From: A37T11 sp964546645
GTDB taxonomy: Bacteria; Bacteroidota; Bacteroidia; Sphingobacteriales; Sphingobacteriaceae
NCBI GenBank assembly: GCA_964546645.1
Contig: CAZJKM010000051.1
Coordinates: forward strand, 1-19,058
Direction of reading: 5' to 3'
DNA length: 19,058 nt
Shown: one piece after another, positions 9,559 to 16,442 of the stretch
How the letters are laid out: the number at the start of each line of letters is the position of its first letter
Numbering within the stretch: the stretch's first letter is position 1
Position numbers and translations under genes: made by a program
Notes under the pieces: generated by a model
What the model was told of the DNA's origin: nothing
Databases searched by the model: none
Seen by the model: only the letters and a program-made list of their open reading frames with translations

Positions 9559-9588
9559 TTTGATTTTTGTATGATTATGATACTTTTG
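9559..9588 (+). promoter_or_regulatory. Bacteroidota promoter (-33 TTTG, -7 TACTTTTG) for the symporter
   Basis: TTTG at 9559-9562 and TACTTTTG at 9581-9588 are separated by 18 bases, fitting the Bacteroidota sigma-ABfr-type arrangement TTTG-N(about 17-23)-TAnnTTTG. Transcription would start near 9595, leaving a leader of about 40 bases before the ATG at 9634. This is the best promoter match in the window. Confidence 0.6.
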
Positions 9589-9633
9589 TGCCGATACAAC
9601 GGATTTGTACATTGTACGTAGATTAAACCAATC

Positions 9634-10956
9634 ATGAAGTTACACACCAAAATCTTTATCGGTATGCTCGCCGGCATACTGGCAGGCCTGCTTGTGAAAT
9701 CTGTCAATCTTCCAGCCGAGACACTGCAAACCATCACCGCCTGGGTGAAGCCGATAGGGGATATTTTTATGCGTATGATCTTCATGATGGTCATTCCGCT
9801 CATTTTATCGGCACTGATCCTTGGTATTGCCGAAATCGGCGACCTGAAACGGTTGGGGCGGATGGGAGGCAGGCTGCTTTTGTATACGTTAGTCGTGAGT
9901 AGTATATCGGTACTGGTCGGCGTGGCAGCCGTAGATATCTTCAGGCCCGGTGAGAAACTGTCTGATGAAACCCGTGATTACCTGACCACTGAGTTCCGGG
10001 GGGAAGCTGAGCGGGCGAAAGAATACGCTGCGGAAGGCAAAGAGCGCAGCATCGGTGATATTATTACCCGTATTGTGCCCCGCAACCCGCTTGAGGATAT
10101 GACCCGCGCGTTTGAGTCAGGCTATACAGGTGGAGGGCTGCTTTCCGTCATGTTCTTTGCCCTCATCTTCGGTATTGCCATGTCGGTCGTAGATCCGGAA
10201 AAAACGGCCCCCGTCAAAGCGTTTCTGGAAGGGCTGTATGAAATTGTGATCAAAGTCATTGGTTACGCCATGGCGCTGGCACCTTACGGCGTAGCGGCAC
10301 TGCTCTTTAATATGACCGTTAATGTAGGAGCGAATTTTTTGCTGGCACTGCTTCAGTATGTCCTGATCGTGTTAGGAGCGCTTGCCTTTCACCAGCTGGT
10401 TGTATATTCCATTATCCTGAAATATTTCTCCGGCCGCAATCCGCTGGAGTTTATGAAACAGATCGGTGAAGTGATTATAACGGCTTTTTCCACCAGTTCC
10501 AGTAATGCGACGCTGCCGACCGCCATACGGGTGAGTATTGAAAAGGTGAAGATCCCTAAGCCCATTGCTAATTTTGTGCTTACCATTGGCAGTACAGGCA
10601 ATCAGAACGGAACGGCTTTGTTTGAGGGGATCACCGTTTTGTTTCTGGCGCAGTGTTTTAATGTGGAACTTAGTGTGGTGTCGCAGGTCACCGTCGTGTT
10701 TCTGTGTATTCTTGCCGGTGTCGGCACTGCCGGTGTTCCCGGAGGCTCACTGCCGGTCATTGTCACTATCCTGGTATCCATCGGCGTTCCCGGTGAATCT
10801 ATCGCATTGATCTATGGCGTAGACCGCATATTGGATATGGCGCGTACCGTACTCAATGTCACTGGTGATATCACCGCCGCGGCGTACATAGAACATACAG
10901 AAAAACGGTCAGGCTTTATAGAAGAACCTGACCGTTTTCCCGACTTACCTTCGTAG
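9634..10956 (+). CDS. Dicarboxylate/amino acid:cation symporter (DAACS/GltP family)
   Basis: This 440-residue membrane protein is of normal family length, with the expected helices and two re-entrant hairpins. HP1 carries AFSTSSSNATLP (284-295), TM7 carries GSTGNQNGTALFEG (319-332), HP2 carries GVGTAGVPGGSLP (362-374) and TM8 carries ILDMARTVLNVTGD (399-412). D401 and R404, equivalent to GltPh D394 and R397 that hold the amino-acid substrate, are kept, suggesting an acidic amino acid or dicarboxylate substrate. The usual NMDGT motif reads NQNGT, with asparagine where GltPh has the sodium ligand D312. A charged loop at about 105-150 precedes the conserved IVPRNPLE. It has its own promoter upstream. 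The last 18 codons contain a perfect inverted repeat. Confidence 0.94.
   Translation: MKLHTKIFIGMLAGILAGLLVKSVNLPAETLQTITAWVKPIGDIFMRMIFMMVIPLILSALILGIAEIGDLKRLGRMGGRLLLYTLVVSSISVLVGVAAVDIFRPGEKLSDETRDYLTTEFRGEAERAKEYAAEGKERSIGDIITRIVPRNPLEDMTRAFESGYTGGGLLSVMFFALIFGIAMSVVDPEKTAPVKAFLEGLYEIVIKVIGYAMALAPYGVAALLFNMTVNVGANFLLALLQYVLIVLGALAFHQLVVYSIILKYFSGRNPLEFMKQIGEVIITAFSTSSSNATLPTAIRVSIEKVKIPKPIANFVLTIGSTGNQNGTALFEGITVLFLAQCFNVELSVVSQVTVVFLCILAGVGTAGVPGGSLPVIVTILVSIGVPGESIALIYGVDRILDMARTVLNVTGDITAAAYIEHTEKRSGFIEEPDRFPDLPS
10902..10938 (-). terminator. Intrinsic terminator of the JmjC gene, inside the 3' end of the symporter gene
   Basis: AAAACGGTCAGG (10902-10913) and CCTGACCGTTTT (10927-10938) form a perfect 12-bp stem with a 13-base loop. 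Read on the minus strand, the stem is followed by five T residues and starts 33 bases beyond the JmjC stop, a standard rho-independent layout. On the plus strand it also ends in TTTT, but the symporter stop codon (10954-10956) lies further on, so efficient termination in that direction would remove the stop codon from the mRNA. Confidence 0.7.
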
Positions 10957-10970
10957 GCCAGGCAACAAAC

Positions 10971-11849
10971 TCAATTGCTACTTGTTTTTACCCTTTTCAG
11001 TGCCTGCTCGGCGCGTTTATTGGCCTGCTCAATCTTATAATTAAACCAGCGGTCTTTGAATATCTTACGCATGGTATTATCAAAATGCCGCGTAATCACC
11101 AGGTTGCGGAAACCTCTCCACTTATCAATCGGTTTTTGCGGGAGCGCCCTTACGCTGATCGAATACCCTTCGGTCACATACTGTATATAATGCCAGAAAC
11201 CGGAGGGCATAAACAACGTTTGCCCTGGATGGATCTCAGCCTCGAAACCCCTGAGGTATTTCAATGCCGGGAACTTTTCGTAATCCGGGTTTTTGATACT
11301 CGCGATGCTGTGAAAATTATACGGCAGCTTATACATCAGGTCAGATTGATCCAGCGGAAACAGCCAAATTTTCTTAATACCCTTGTATTGTGTGATGAAC
11401 ACGTGTGACATGTCAATGTCATAGTGATTACGTGTGCTGGACCCTTCGCCACCGAAGAAGATAAAGGGCAGCCATTGCAGCACCTTACCGCCGGTGACAT
11501 CATTGTAAATGAGGTCATCATTCAATTCGGGTTTGATTTTCATCAGATTGAACAGGAAGATCCGCAGGTCGGTATGCTCCCGTTCAATGAGGTCCAGGTA
11601 CTCAGCAAACTTCATTTTAGCCACCGGCGCACTGGCCGCCCGGTCATTGGATGAATCTTCCCTTCCGTGAATGGATATCATCGTGTCTCCGGCTATTTCC
11701 TTGAAATAGTCATAACTCCACTTTGTAAAAGCGGGACTTTCTTTACTGACAAAATCCTCTAAGATAACAGGGACCCCTCTGTTCAGATAGTTGTTGGTAA
11801 AGTCAGCAACGCTGATTCCGGAAACTTTCTCTACTGTTTTTAGTTGCAC
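10971..11849 (-). CDS. JmjC/cupin-like domain protein, putative Fe(II)/2-oxoglutarate hydroxylase
   Basis: This 292-residue protein resembles bacterial cupin_8/JmjC hydroxylases related to FIH. It shows an N-terminal GVPVILEDFV (25-34), the iron-binding HxD in NHYDIDMSHVFITQYKG (H142, D144), a lysine in the following strand (KGIKKIWLFPL, around 156-160) where the family binds 2-oxoglutarate, and the distal histidine in HPGQTLFMPSGFWHYIQY (H220). The C-terminus is basic and helical (about 245-292). The start is GTG at 11849; an in-frame TAA lies two codons upstream, and no ATG near the N-terminus would keep the domain whole. Relatives hydroxylate proteins or small molecules, but the substrate here is unknown. 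It stands alone, converging on the symporter with a 14-bp gap, and has its own promoter. Confidence 0.87.
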   Translation of the reverse strand: MQLKTVEKVSGISVADFTNNYLNRGVPVILEDFVSKESPAFTKWSYDYFKEIAGDTMISIHGREDSSNDRAASAPVAKMKFAEYLDLIEREHTDLRIFLFNLMKIKPELNDDLIYNDVTGGKVLQWLPFIFFGGEGSSTRNHYDIDMSHVFITQYKGIKKIWLFPLDQSDLMYKLPYNFHSIASIKNPDYEKFPALKYLRGFEAEIHPGQTLFMPSGFWHYIQYVTEGYSISVRALPQKPIDKWRGFRNLVITRHFDNTMRKIFKDRWFNYKIEQANKRAEQALKRVKTSSN

Positions 11850-11887
11850 GACTTAATTCAATTTTAATAATCCAATAAGCCAATCTA

Positions 11888-11921
11888 CAAATTTATCTAA
11901 AAATATTCCAAAATATGCAAA
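11888..11921 (-). promoter_or_regulatory. Bacteroidota promoter for the JmjC gene
   Basis: On the minus strand TTTG (11921-11918) and TAAATTTG (11895-11888) are separated by 22 bases; the -7 element fits TAnnTTTG exactly. The predicted transcript begins near 11880, giving a leader of about 30 bases before the GTG start at 11849. The local sequence is strongly A+T-rich. The promoter lies between the 21-bp repeat array and the gene. Confidence 0.5.
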
Positions 11922-11995
11922 TGGAGCGTCATAATTCTGTTATGCTGTGTAAATCAAGGTGAATATATTTTTGACGGCCTGTCGTGTCGTTATTA

Positions 11996-12268
11996 GGCAT
12001 CGTCGTCATTCCTTCAGGCATCGTCGTCATTCCTTTAGGCATTGTCGTCATTCCTTTAGGCATCGTCGTCATTCCTTTAGGCATCGTCGTCATTCCTTCA
12101 GGCATCGTCGTCATTCCTTCAGGCATCGTCGTCATTCCTTTAGGCATTGTCGTGATTCCTTTAGGCATCGTCGTCATTCCTTTAGGCATTGTCGTGATTC
12201 CTTTAGGCATTGTCATCATTCCTTTAGGCATCGCCGTCATTCCTTTAGGCATTGCTGTTATTCCTTCA
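11996..12268. repeat. 21-bp tandem repeat, 13 full copies
   Basis: Thirteen contiguous 21-bp units begin at 11996 and each opens with GGCAT(C/T)G(T/C). The flanks hold a degenerate 20-base copy (11976-11995) and a partial one (12269-12280). Copies 2, 4, 7 and 9 are identical, copies 1, 5 and 6 are identical, and copies 8 and 10 are identical. I count 16 substitutions from the consensus: 4 in copies 1-7 and 12 in copies 8-13, with copy 13 the most divergent. The changes sit at unit positions 6, 8, 9, 10, 12 and 20. Because 21 is a multiple of three, three frames stay open, giving GIVVIPL or HRRHSFR on the plus strand and MTTMPKG on the minus strand. There are no spacers, so it is not a CRISPR array. 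Confidence 0.97.
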
Positions 12269-12317
12269 GGCAGTATCCCGTAATAACGAGGATGTACAAC
12301 AAACCCCTTGCCGGAAC

Positions 12318-12348
12318 TTGTGATTATATACCTCAAGGTGTATATTTA
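12318..12348 (+). promoter_or_regulatory. Possible promoter with overlapping dyad upstream of the lipoprotein cluster
   Basis: TTG (12318-12320) and TATATTTA (12341-12348) are 20 bases apart, a one-mismatch version of the Bacteroidota -7 element and a partial -33. A 6-bp inverted repeat, ATATAC (12326-12331) and GTATAT (12340-12345), overlaps the -7 position and could be an operator or simply A+T-rich chance. It would give a long leader of about 155 bases to the ATG at 12509. Confidence 0.25.
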
Positions 12349-12417
12349 CCTGATAAATTGTATAAGCCGGTATAAAATTTATCCCAAAATATTACAACCA
12401 CCATCTTATGCCCATCG

Positions 12418-12558
12418 ATGTCAGGAAGGCTAAGTAGTTTAATTGAAAAGGCAGAAAGGCGTGCAGATCAAGAAAATAAAATTGGCAGAAAACTCATATC
12501 GTTAACTGATGAAAACTTGCACGACTCTCCTTTTAATCTGTACGGCTTTGCTAATTAG
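12418..12558 (+). CDS. Possible small protein, 46 residues
   Basis: This ATG-initiated frame encodes MSGRLSSLIEKAERRADQEN and then 26 more residues ending FNLYGFAN. The first half is highly charged and likely helical. It overlaps the start of the downstream lipoprotein gene by 50 bases in another frame, so it could be a translated leader, the remnant of a broken gene, or chance. There is no Shine-Dalgarno sequence, but most genes here lack one. No family was recognised. Confidence 0.2.
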   Translation: MSGRLSSLIEKAERRADQENKIGRKLISLTDENLHDSPFNLYGFAN

Positions 12559-13741
12559 CCTGTGCAGCAGCTGTAACAACCTGAAGCCCGAATCAGGAAG
12601 CGCAGACGCAACCACACCTGACAGCGGTAGTTTTCAAAAACTAATTGTAATCGAATACGGCAAGAAGCAGGACAATAACTACTACTCCACCGTGGTTTCC
12701 TACAATTTCAGGGAGGGTATTTTCGTTTCGAAGGATACGCTTTTTGAAAAGCCCGGAAACCTGTCTGTGTCTCTTATCCATCAGAACCGTTATCTGGTTT
12801 CGTACACCGGTCCTGTGTTTGACATGATCACAAAAAAGGTAATTTGGGAATCCGAAAGCCCGCATCATTATTTTAGAGAGGCACGAGGCGACACGATCAT
12901 TTATGAAAGAGGGGACAGTCGGACATACTACTTTCTGGACCTTAAAAACCTGAAGTACACCGAAGCAGCAAAAGATAGCTACAAAACTAACTACAACACA
13001 TATAACAGTAAAAGGGGACTTCTTTTTTCTCCGGACAATCAAAAAGTTATATCTGTAAAACATATATATCCCGATGAAAAGCATGCTCCTTACGTCCCCA
13101 CGTTCAACATTGTTTTGCATACCGACAGGGAAATCTCCCTTGCCCGTAAGATACATTCACCCAGCTCATTCACTCTTGAAATTTCCCGTGTATCCATTTT
13201 CTGGTTAGATAACTCTTCCTTTTTGTTTGACCATCATCTTTTTTACCAGACCACTGATCATAAAGGCTACCATAACATAGAAATACGGAAATACGATTTT
13301 AATACCGGTTCAGACCGGTTAGTGTGCCGTATTGATTCAGCAGAACGAACCAATACATCCCGTGGTATTTTCCGGCGGGACGCTATGGGGCAACTGCATT
13401 ACCGTGCTAGTGACGGAAATAACTATTTGCTGGATACCGTGCGCAACCAGGTATCCATTGACCCGTTTTTTCACTTGAATAAAGATTTTTCCTACAACAG
13501 CCCTGTAGGGACAGGGGCGACTATCCGTTATCAGGACAGTATTCTGGTTGACAATATATTGGGCCAGGAGCCCGTCGCAGCAAATCATTCTATTGCAGTT
13601 ATATATCGTGATGAAGGCCCTTGGCCGGGTCATCATAAGGGGATAAAAATCTGGACCCGCCAAAAAAACGACTGGATTGCCTTTGATGTGCCATGGGCGT
13701 ATAGTATTATTGGCTGGATCGTACGCAAGTTACCCCAATGA
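12509..13741 (+). CDS. Putative lipoprotein of unknown function, possibly beta-propeller
   Basis: This 410-residue protein begins with MKTCTTLLLICTALLISLCS followed by SCNN, a lipoprotein-like signal whose likely lipidated cysteine is C22; the cysteine at -3 is atypical. A low-complexity linker (about 25-42) leads into many short beta-strand-like segments with repeated YYFLDLKNLKYTEA-, IEIRKYDFNTGSDRLVCRID- and NYLLDTVRNQVSID-type units, which suggests repeated propeller blades. No catalytic motif or known family was recognised. It is A+T-richer than the flanking housekeeping genes and starts a co-directional cluster with the two genes that follow (64 bp to the next). It would probably be anchored in the envelope. 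Its function is unknown. Confidence 0.72.
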   Translation: MKTCTTLLLICTALLISLCSSCNNLKPESGSADATTPDSGSFQKLIVIEYGKKQDNNYYSTVVSYNFREGIFVSKDTLFEKPGNLSVSLIHQNRYLVSYTGPVFDMITKKVIWESESPHHYFREARGDTIIYERGDSRTYYFLDLKNLKYTEAAKDSYKTNYNTYNSKRGLLFSPDNQKVISVKHIYPDEKHAPYVPTFNIVLHTDREISLARKIHSPSSFTLEISRVSIFWLDNSSFLFDHHLFYQTTDHKGYHNIEIRKYDFNTGSDRLVCRIDSAERTNTSRGIFRRDAMGQLHYRASDGNNYLLDTVRNQVSIDPFFHLNKDFSYNSPVGTGATIRYQDSILVDNILGQEPVAANHSIAVIYRDEGPWPGHHKGIKIWTRQKNDWIAFDVPWAYSIIGWIVRKLPQ

Positions 13742-13805
13742 ACAATACAGGGGCATAAACAATCGTTCTGGTAATATGGATCGGGAGTAGATAGTACATG
13801 CGGTA

Positions 13806-14675
13806 ATGAATAGGAAGGTATATATGGTTATCGTCGTTTTGCTGAGTGCCTCGCATGCAGCCCGTAGCCAGCCGTATGACGTGCATGGGAGAAATACCCT
13901 GCGGTTTACTGTTCCGGCTAAAAACCACTTCCTGGATAAACACACCGATCACATGATCTTGTTGCTTTGGGGCGACACGGTCTCTCTTGCACATATATTA
14001 CCCCGAAAAGACGATACGGCCTATTTGAACAGGACATTTCTGGTACACCCTTTTGGAGGGAAAATGTTTTCTTTTAATTTTGGTGCTGAGGCAGATCGGC
14101 TCGTCTTCGCAAAGAAGTATCCGGCCCTGTTGCCACCGGTCGTCCCTCGTGTCGAGATCCAGAATATCCTTGGACAAAAAGACGGCGATAAGTTATATCA
14201 AATTTCTCAGATAAGTTTTTTCCGGGATAGCACAGTTTACACGTATGTCCGGCACGATGAGTTCGGGAGAAAGGGGGCTGTTTCCGGGAATGGGATTCCA
14301 TCCCGGTATACCGGTGATATTTGTCAGGTGGCGGTCGGCATTGCCCGTGAGATGGCCTCCACCGCCACCCGGGTACCATTTGATTCTGTACTCGTTTTCC
14401 AGGCCGTGGTTTTTCGGGGTAATCAAACAGCAGGATATGGTCGTTTTGAGCTGGAACACCTGCTCTATGGGACACCTTCTGCGTTCTCCCGGATCGCCGC
14501 GAAACACCTAATGGCAAAGGAGAACAATTTTTTTGACGATGGTAAATCCAAATGGGTTGCCGCCCGACTTGAACTACCGATGAGTACCCGGATCAAGGTG
14601 TATGTACGGCTGGAGCGGGATGGTTCCGTCACGATCCAGCTGCCGAAATATCTGAATAATTTTACAGGGGATTGA
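13806..14675 (+). CDS. Exported protein of unknown function, tandem paralogue 1
   Basis: This 289-residue protein has a signal peptide (MNRKVYMVIVVLLSASHAAR, cleavage near SQPYD). Residues about 32-150 share a domain with the next gene: LRFTVPAKN, FNFGAEADRLVFAKKYPALL, P-V and ISQISFFRDSTVYTYVR correspond to MVFTIAAKN, SLEADRETFKQLYPPL and IDQVWLYRDSTAYIYAR. The C-terminal half (about 155-289) is unique to this copy. Its tail (WVAARLELPMSTRIKVYVRL, then ERDGSVTI) faintly recalls the TonB C-terminal domain pattern, where a partner-binding strand precedes V-x-V and a DG-x-V turn; this is only a resemblance. The 64-bp and 48-bp gaps to its neighbours suggest one transcript. No function is assigned. 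Confidence 0.72.
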   Translation: MNRKVYMVIVVLLSASHAARSQPYDVHGRNTLRFTVPAKNHFLDKHTDHMILLLWGDTVSLAHILPRKDDTAYLNRTFLVHPFGGKMFSFNFGAEADRLVFAKKYPALLPPVVPRVEIQNILGQKDGDKLYQISQISFFRDSTVYTYVRHDEFGRKGAVSGNGIPSRYTGDICQVAVGIAREMASTATRVPFDSVLVFQAVVFRGNQTAGYGRFELEHLLYGTPSAFSRIAAKHLMAKENNFFDDGKSKWVAARLELPMSTRIKVYVRLERDGSVTIQLPKYLNNFTGD

Positions 14676-14723
14676 TAGGAAAGCAGGAAGTACCCGGACA
14701 GGTAAAGACAAAACTAAAAGGCG

Positions 14724-15188
14724 ATGATGAAAGGATATATGCTGGCAGTAGCTGCGCTGGGCATACTGGGAGTGACCCGTGGTCAGGAATACAACGAAGA
14801 TCTGGATACGAATAAAAAACACAGGATGGTGTTCACCATTGCAGCCAAAAACCGCTTAGGGGATGATAAGCGGTTGGAACGTATTGTTCTCTCCATCAGA
14901 AGTGATACGATCGCTTCTGTTCTTGTTCGGTATCATGATGATAAATTCTCTCTCTTTGATCTTAGCCTGGAGGCAGATAGGGAAACTTTTAAGCAGCTAT
15001 ACCCTCCATTACGACTTCCGTTTATACCGGGTGTACAAGTCAAGGGCATATATAGCCAGGAAGACCTGAGTAAGGAGTACCGTATTGACCAGGTTTGGTT
15101 GTACAGGGACAGTACGGCCTATATCTACGCACGTGGGTACAAACCTCAAACTCAGGCCGAAGCTCTCAAAGGGAACATCAGGCAATAA
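14724..15188 (+). CDS. Exported protein of unknown function, shortened tandem paralogue 2
   Basis: This 154-residue protein has a signal peptide (MMKGYMLAVAALGILGVTRG, cleavage near QEYNE) and one domain, residues about 35-137, homologous by eye to the N-terminal half of the preceding product. Shared positions include FT-x-x-AKN, EADR-x-x-F, YP-x-L, Q-x-x-x-RDST-x-Y-x-Y-x-R. It then ends after a short charged tail (KPQTQAEALKGNIRQ) with no counterpart of the paralogue's C-terminal half. The AAAAGG 3 bases before the ATG at 14724 is a possible Shine-Dalgarno sequence. A second ATG follows at once at 14727. The stop is 11 bp from the convergent TPM gene, so the missing half may have been lost at this junction, or the single-domain form may be the ancestral one. 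Confidence 0.7.
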   Translation: MMKGYMLAVAALGILGVTRGQEYNEDLDTNKKHRMVFTIAAKNRLGDDKRLERIVLSIRSDTIASVLVRYHDDKFSLFDLSLEADRETFKQLYPPLRLPFIPGVQVKGIYSQEDLSKEYRIDQVWLYRDSTAYIYARGYKPQTQAEALKGNIRQ

Positions 15189-15199
15189 CCTTTCGGCAA

Positions 15200-15991
15200 C
15201 TACCACCTTCCGCTGGCACCGCCACCGCCGAAACCACCGCCGCCAAAGCCACCGAACCCACCACCTCCGAATCCGCCTCCAAAGCCACCTCCGCCGCGTC
15301 TGCCACCGCCACCCCGGCTCATACTATTGAGCAGCGTCCACCAAAGCAGGTCGGATGCCCCGCCCCGGCCGATCATCTGGCCGCCATTCCGGCCGCCGCC
15401 TTTTCCGCCGAACAGCGAAACCAGCACAGCGATGATAATGATGATGACAATGATACTGACACCACCACCACCTCCTTCGCCGCGCCGGCGAGGGGGTGCT
15501 TTATATTCACCTTTGGTATAGCTGATGAGCGCGTCGGTGGCTGCATCCAGACCACCAAAATAGTCACCCTGTCTGAAATGGGGTTTGATTTCGTTCTCAA
15601 TGATGCGGTGAGCAACAATGTCCGGGACAGCTCCTTCAACCCCGTATCCGGTTTGGATGGTTACAGCACGGTCGCCAAGCGCAGCCAGCACCAGGATGCC
15701 ATTGTCATGGTCTTTTGTCCCGATACCCCATCGCTGGGCCAGGCGGGTGCCGTAGTCACCGATATCGTATTCTCCGGTAGACTGCATGAGCACCACGGCG
15801 ATCTGTGTGCTGGCCGTGTCGCTGAAGGCCACCAGTTTCCGTTCCAGCTGCTCCACTTGCCCGGCACTCAGTGTTTTTGTATAGTCAGTTACCAGGCGGT
15901 TGGGCTGCGCGGGAAAATCCTGTGCCCAGGCAACAGCCGTGAGAAGGGGGATCAGAAAAAATGAAATAACCGCCGATTTAATGCTGCTCAT
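15200..15991 (-). CDS. TPM-domain (YgcG-like) exported membrane protein with glycine-rich tail
   Basis: This 263-residue protein has a signal peptide (MSSIKSAVISFFLIPLLTAV then AWA, cleavage before QDFPAQP). The TPM domain covers about 30-160, with the conserved VTDYTKTLSAGQVEQLERKL, QIAVVLMQSTGEYDIGDYG, RWGIGTKDHDNGILVLAAL and IQTGYGVEGAVPD. A hydrophobic segment (VSIIVIIIIIAVLVSLF, about 178-194) is followed by a low-complexity glycine/phenylalanine tail ending SGRW, typical of this family. The family was named for a putative phosphatase (TLP18.3, Psb32, MOLO-1); its biochemical role in bacteria is unclear. It is the last gene of the lemA operon, 9 bp after the second TPM gene. Confidence 0.92.
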   Translation of the reverse strand: MSSIKSAVISFFLIPLLTAVAWAQDFPAQPNRLVTDYTKTLSAGQVEQLERKLVAFSDTASTQIAVVLMQSTGEYDIGDYGTRLAQRWGIGTKDHDNGILVLAALGDRAVTIQTGYGVEGAVPDIVAHRIIENEIKPHFRQGDYFGGLDAATDALISYTKGEYKAPPRRRGEGGGGGVSIIVIIIIIAVLVSLFGGKGGGRNGGQMIGRGGASDLLWWTLLNSMSRGGGGRRGGGGFGGGFGGGGFGGFGGGGFGGGGASGRW

Positions 15992-16000
15992 GTTACTTAA

Positions 16001-16435
16001 TTACCTGCCGTCACCAAAGTGGATCTCATTCGGCAATTCGTTGATATCGTCATCATGCCGCGGAAAATGGGCTTTCAGCTGTTCGCCGGCCGACCGGATA
16101 CCGGCAATCAGGCCTTCGGCCAGTTCCCCTTTTCTGAAGTATTTCAGCATGTGTTCTTTGGTTTCGTCCCAGAAGTCGCTTGCCACTTTTTTGTTAATAC
16201 CCTGGTCGCCGATAATGGCGAACTGGTGGTCTTCCGTGGCCATATAGATCAGCACACCGTTGCGCAGGTTGGTCTTATCCATCCCCAGCCGGTGAAAATA
16301 GGTGGCAGCACGGTCAAGCACATTGCCTTTGCAATGCTTCTCCGCGCATATCCTGATCTCGCCCGATGTCTGGTTCTCTGCCAGGTGAATGGCGTGGGCA
16401 ATGTGTTCCTGGTCTTCGCTGCTGAATAGTTCCAT
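16001..16435 (-). CDS. TPM-domain protein, soluble form
   Basis: From the ATG at 16435 this is 144 residues. The frame is open further upstream but then overlaps the end of lemA, with no conserved content there. The start MELFSSEDQEHIAHAIHLAE matches the normal N-terminus, followed by SGEIRICAEKHCK, HRLGMDKTNLRNGVLIYMAT (about 48-67), FAIIGDQGIN and FWDETKEHMLKYFRKGELAEG. It has no signal peptide or membrane segment, so it probably acts in the cytoplasm or at the inner face of the membrane, unlike the TPM protein encoded next. It starts 7 bp after the lemA stop and ends 9 bp before the next start. The lemA-TPM-TPM order recurs in Bacteroidota. Confidence 0.9.
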   Translation of the reverse strand: MELFSSEDQEHIAHAIHLAENQTSGEIRICAEKHCKGNVLDRAATYFHRLGMDKTNLRNGVLIYMATEDHQFAIIGDQGINKKVASDFWDETKEHMLKYFRKGELAEGLIAGIRSAGEQLKAHFPRHDDDINELPNEIHFGDGR

Positions 16436-16442
16436 ACAACTA

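Larger units (their letters stand above)
11850..12508. other. 659-bp region without a confident gene
   Basis: From left to right this holds the JmjC promoter (11888-11921), an A+T-rich spacer, one degenerate and thirteen full copies of a 21-bp repeat (11976-12268), a partial copy, an A+T-rich stretch with a possible promoter and a short dyad (12318-12348), and a possible 46-codon reading frame (12418-12558) running into the next gene. The reading frames that cross the repeat begin with GTG or TTG and owe their openness to the repeat period, so none is annotated as a gene. Confidence 0.7.

Noticed and set aside
11996..12268. CRISPR array
   Set aside because: Units are directly adjacent with no spacers, and no cas genes are present.
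11929..12336. Minus-strand frame of 135 codons through the repeat (MTTMPKG units)
   Set aside because: It begins with TTG, is open mainly because the repeat period is 21, and substitutions are not clearly biased to silent sites; the JmjC promoter lies beyond its end.
11959..12375. Two plus-strand frames through the repeat (HRRHSFR and GIVVIPL units)
   Set aside because: Both exist because of the repeat. The GIVVIPL frame starts with GTG and has no signal or family, and its slight excess of silent changes is too weak to call a gene.
15095..15964. Long plus-strand frame of 289 codons
   Set aside because: It is antisense to the glycine-rich TPM gene; its Thr/Ala/Pro-rich product is the complement of GGN-rich codons.
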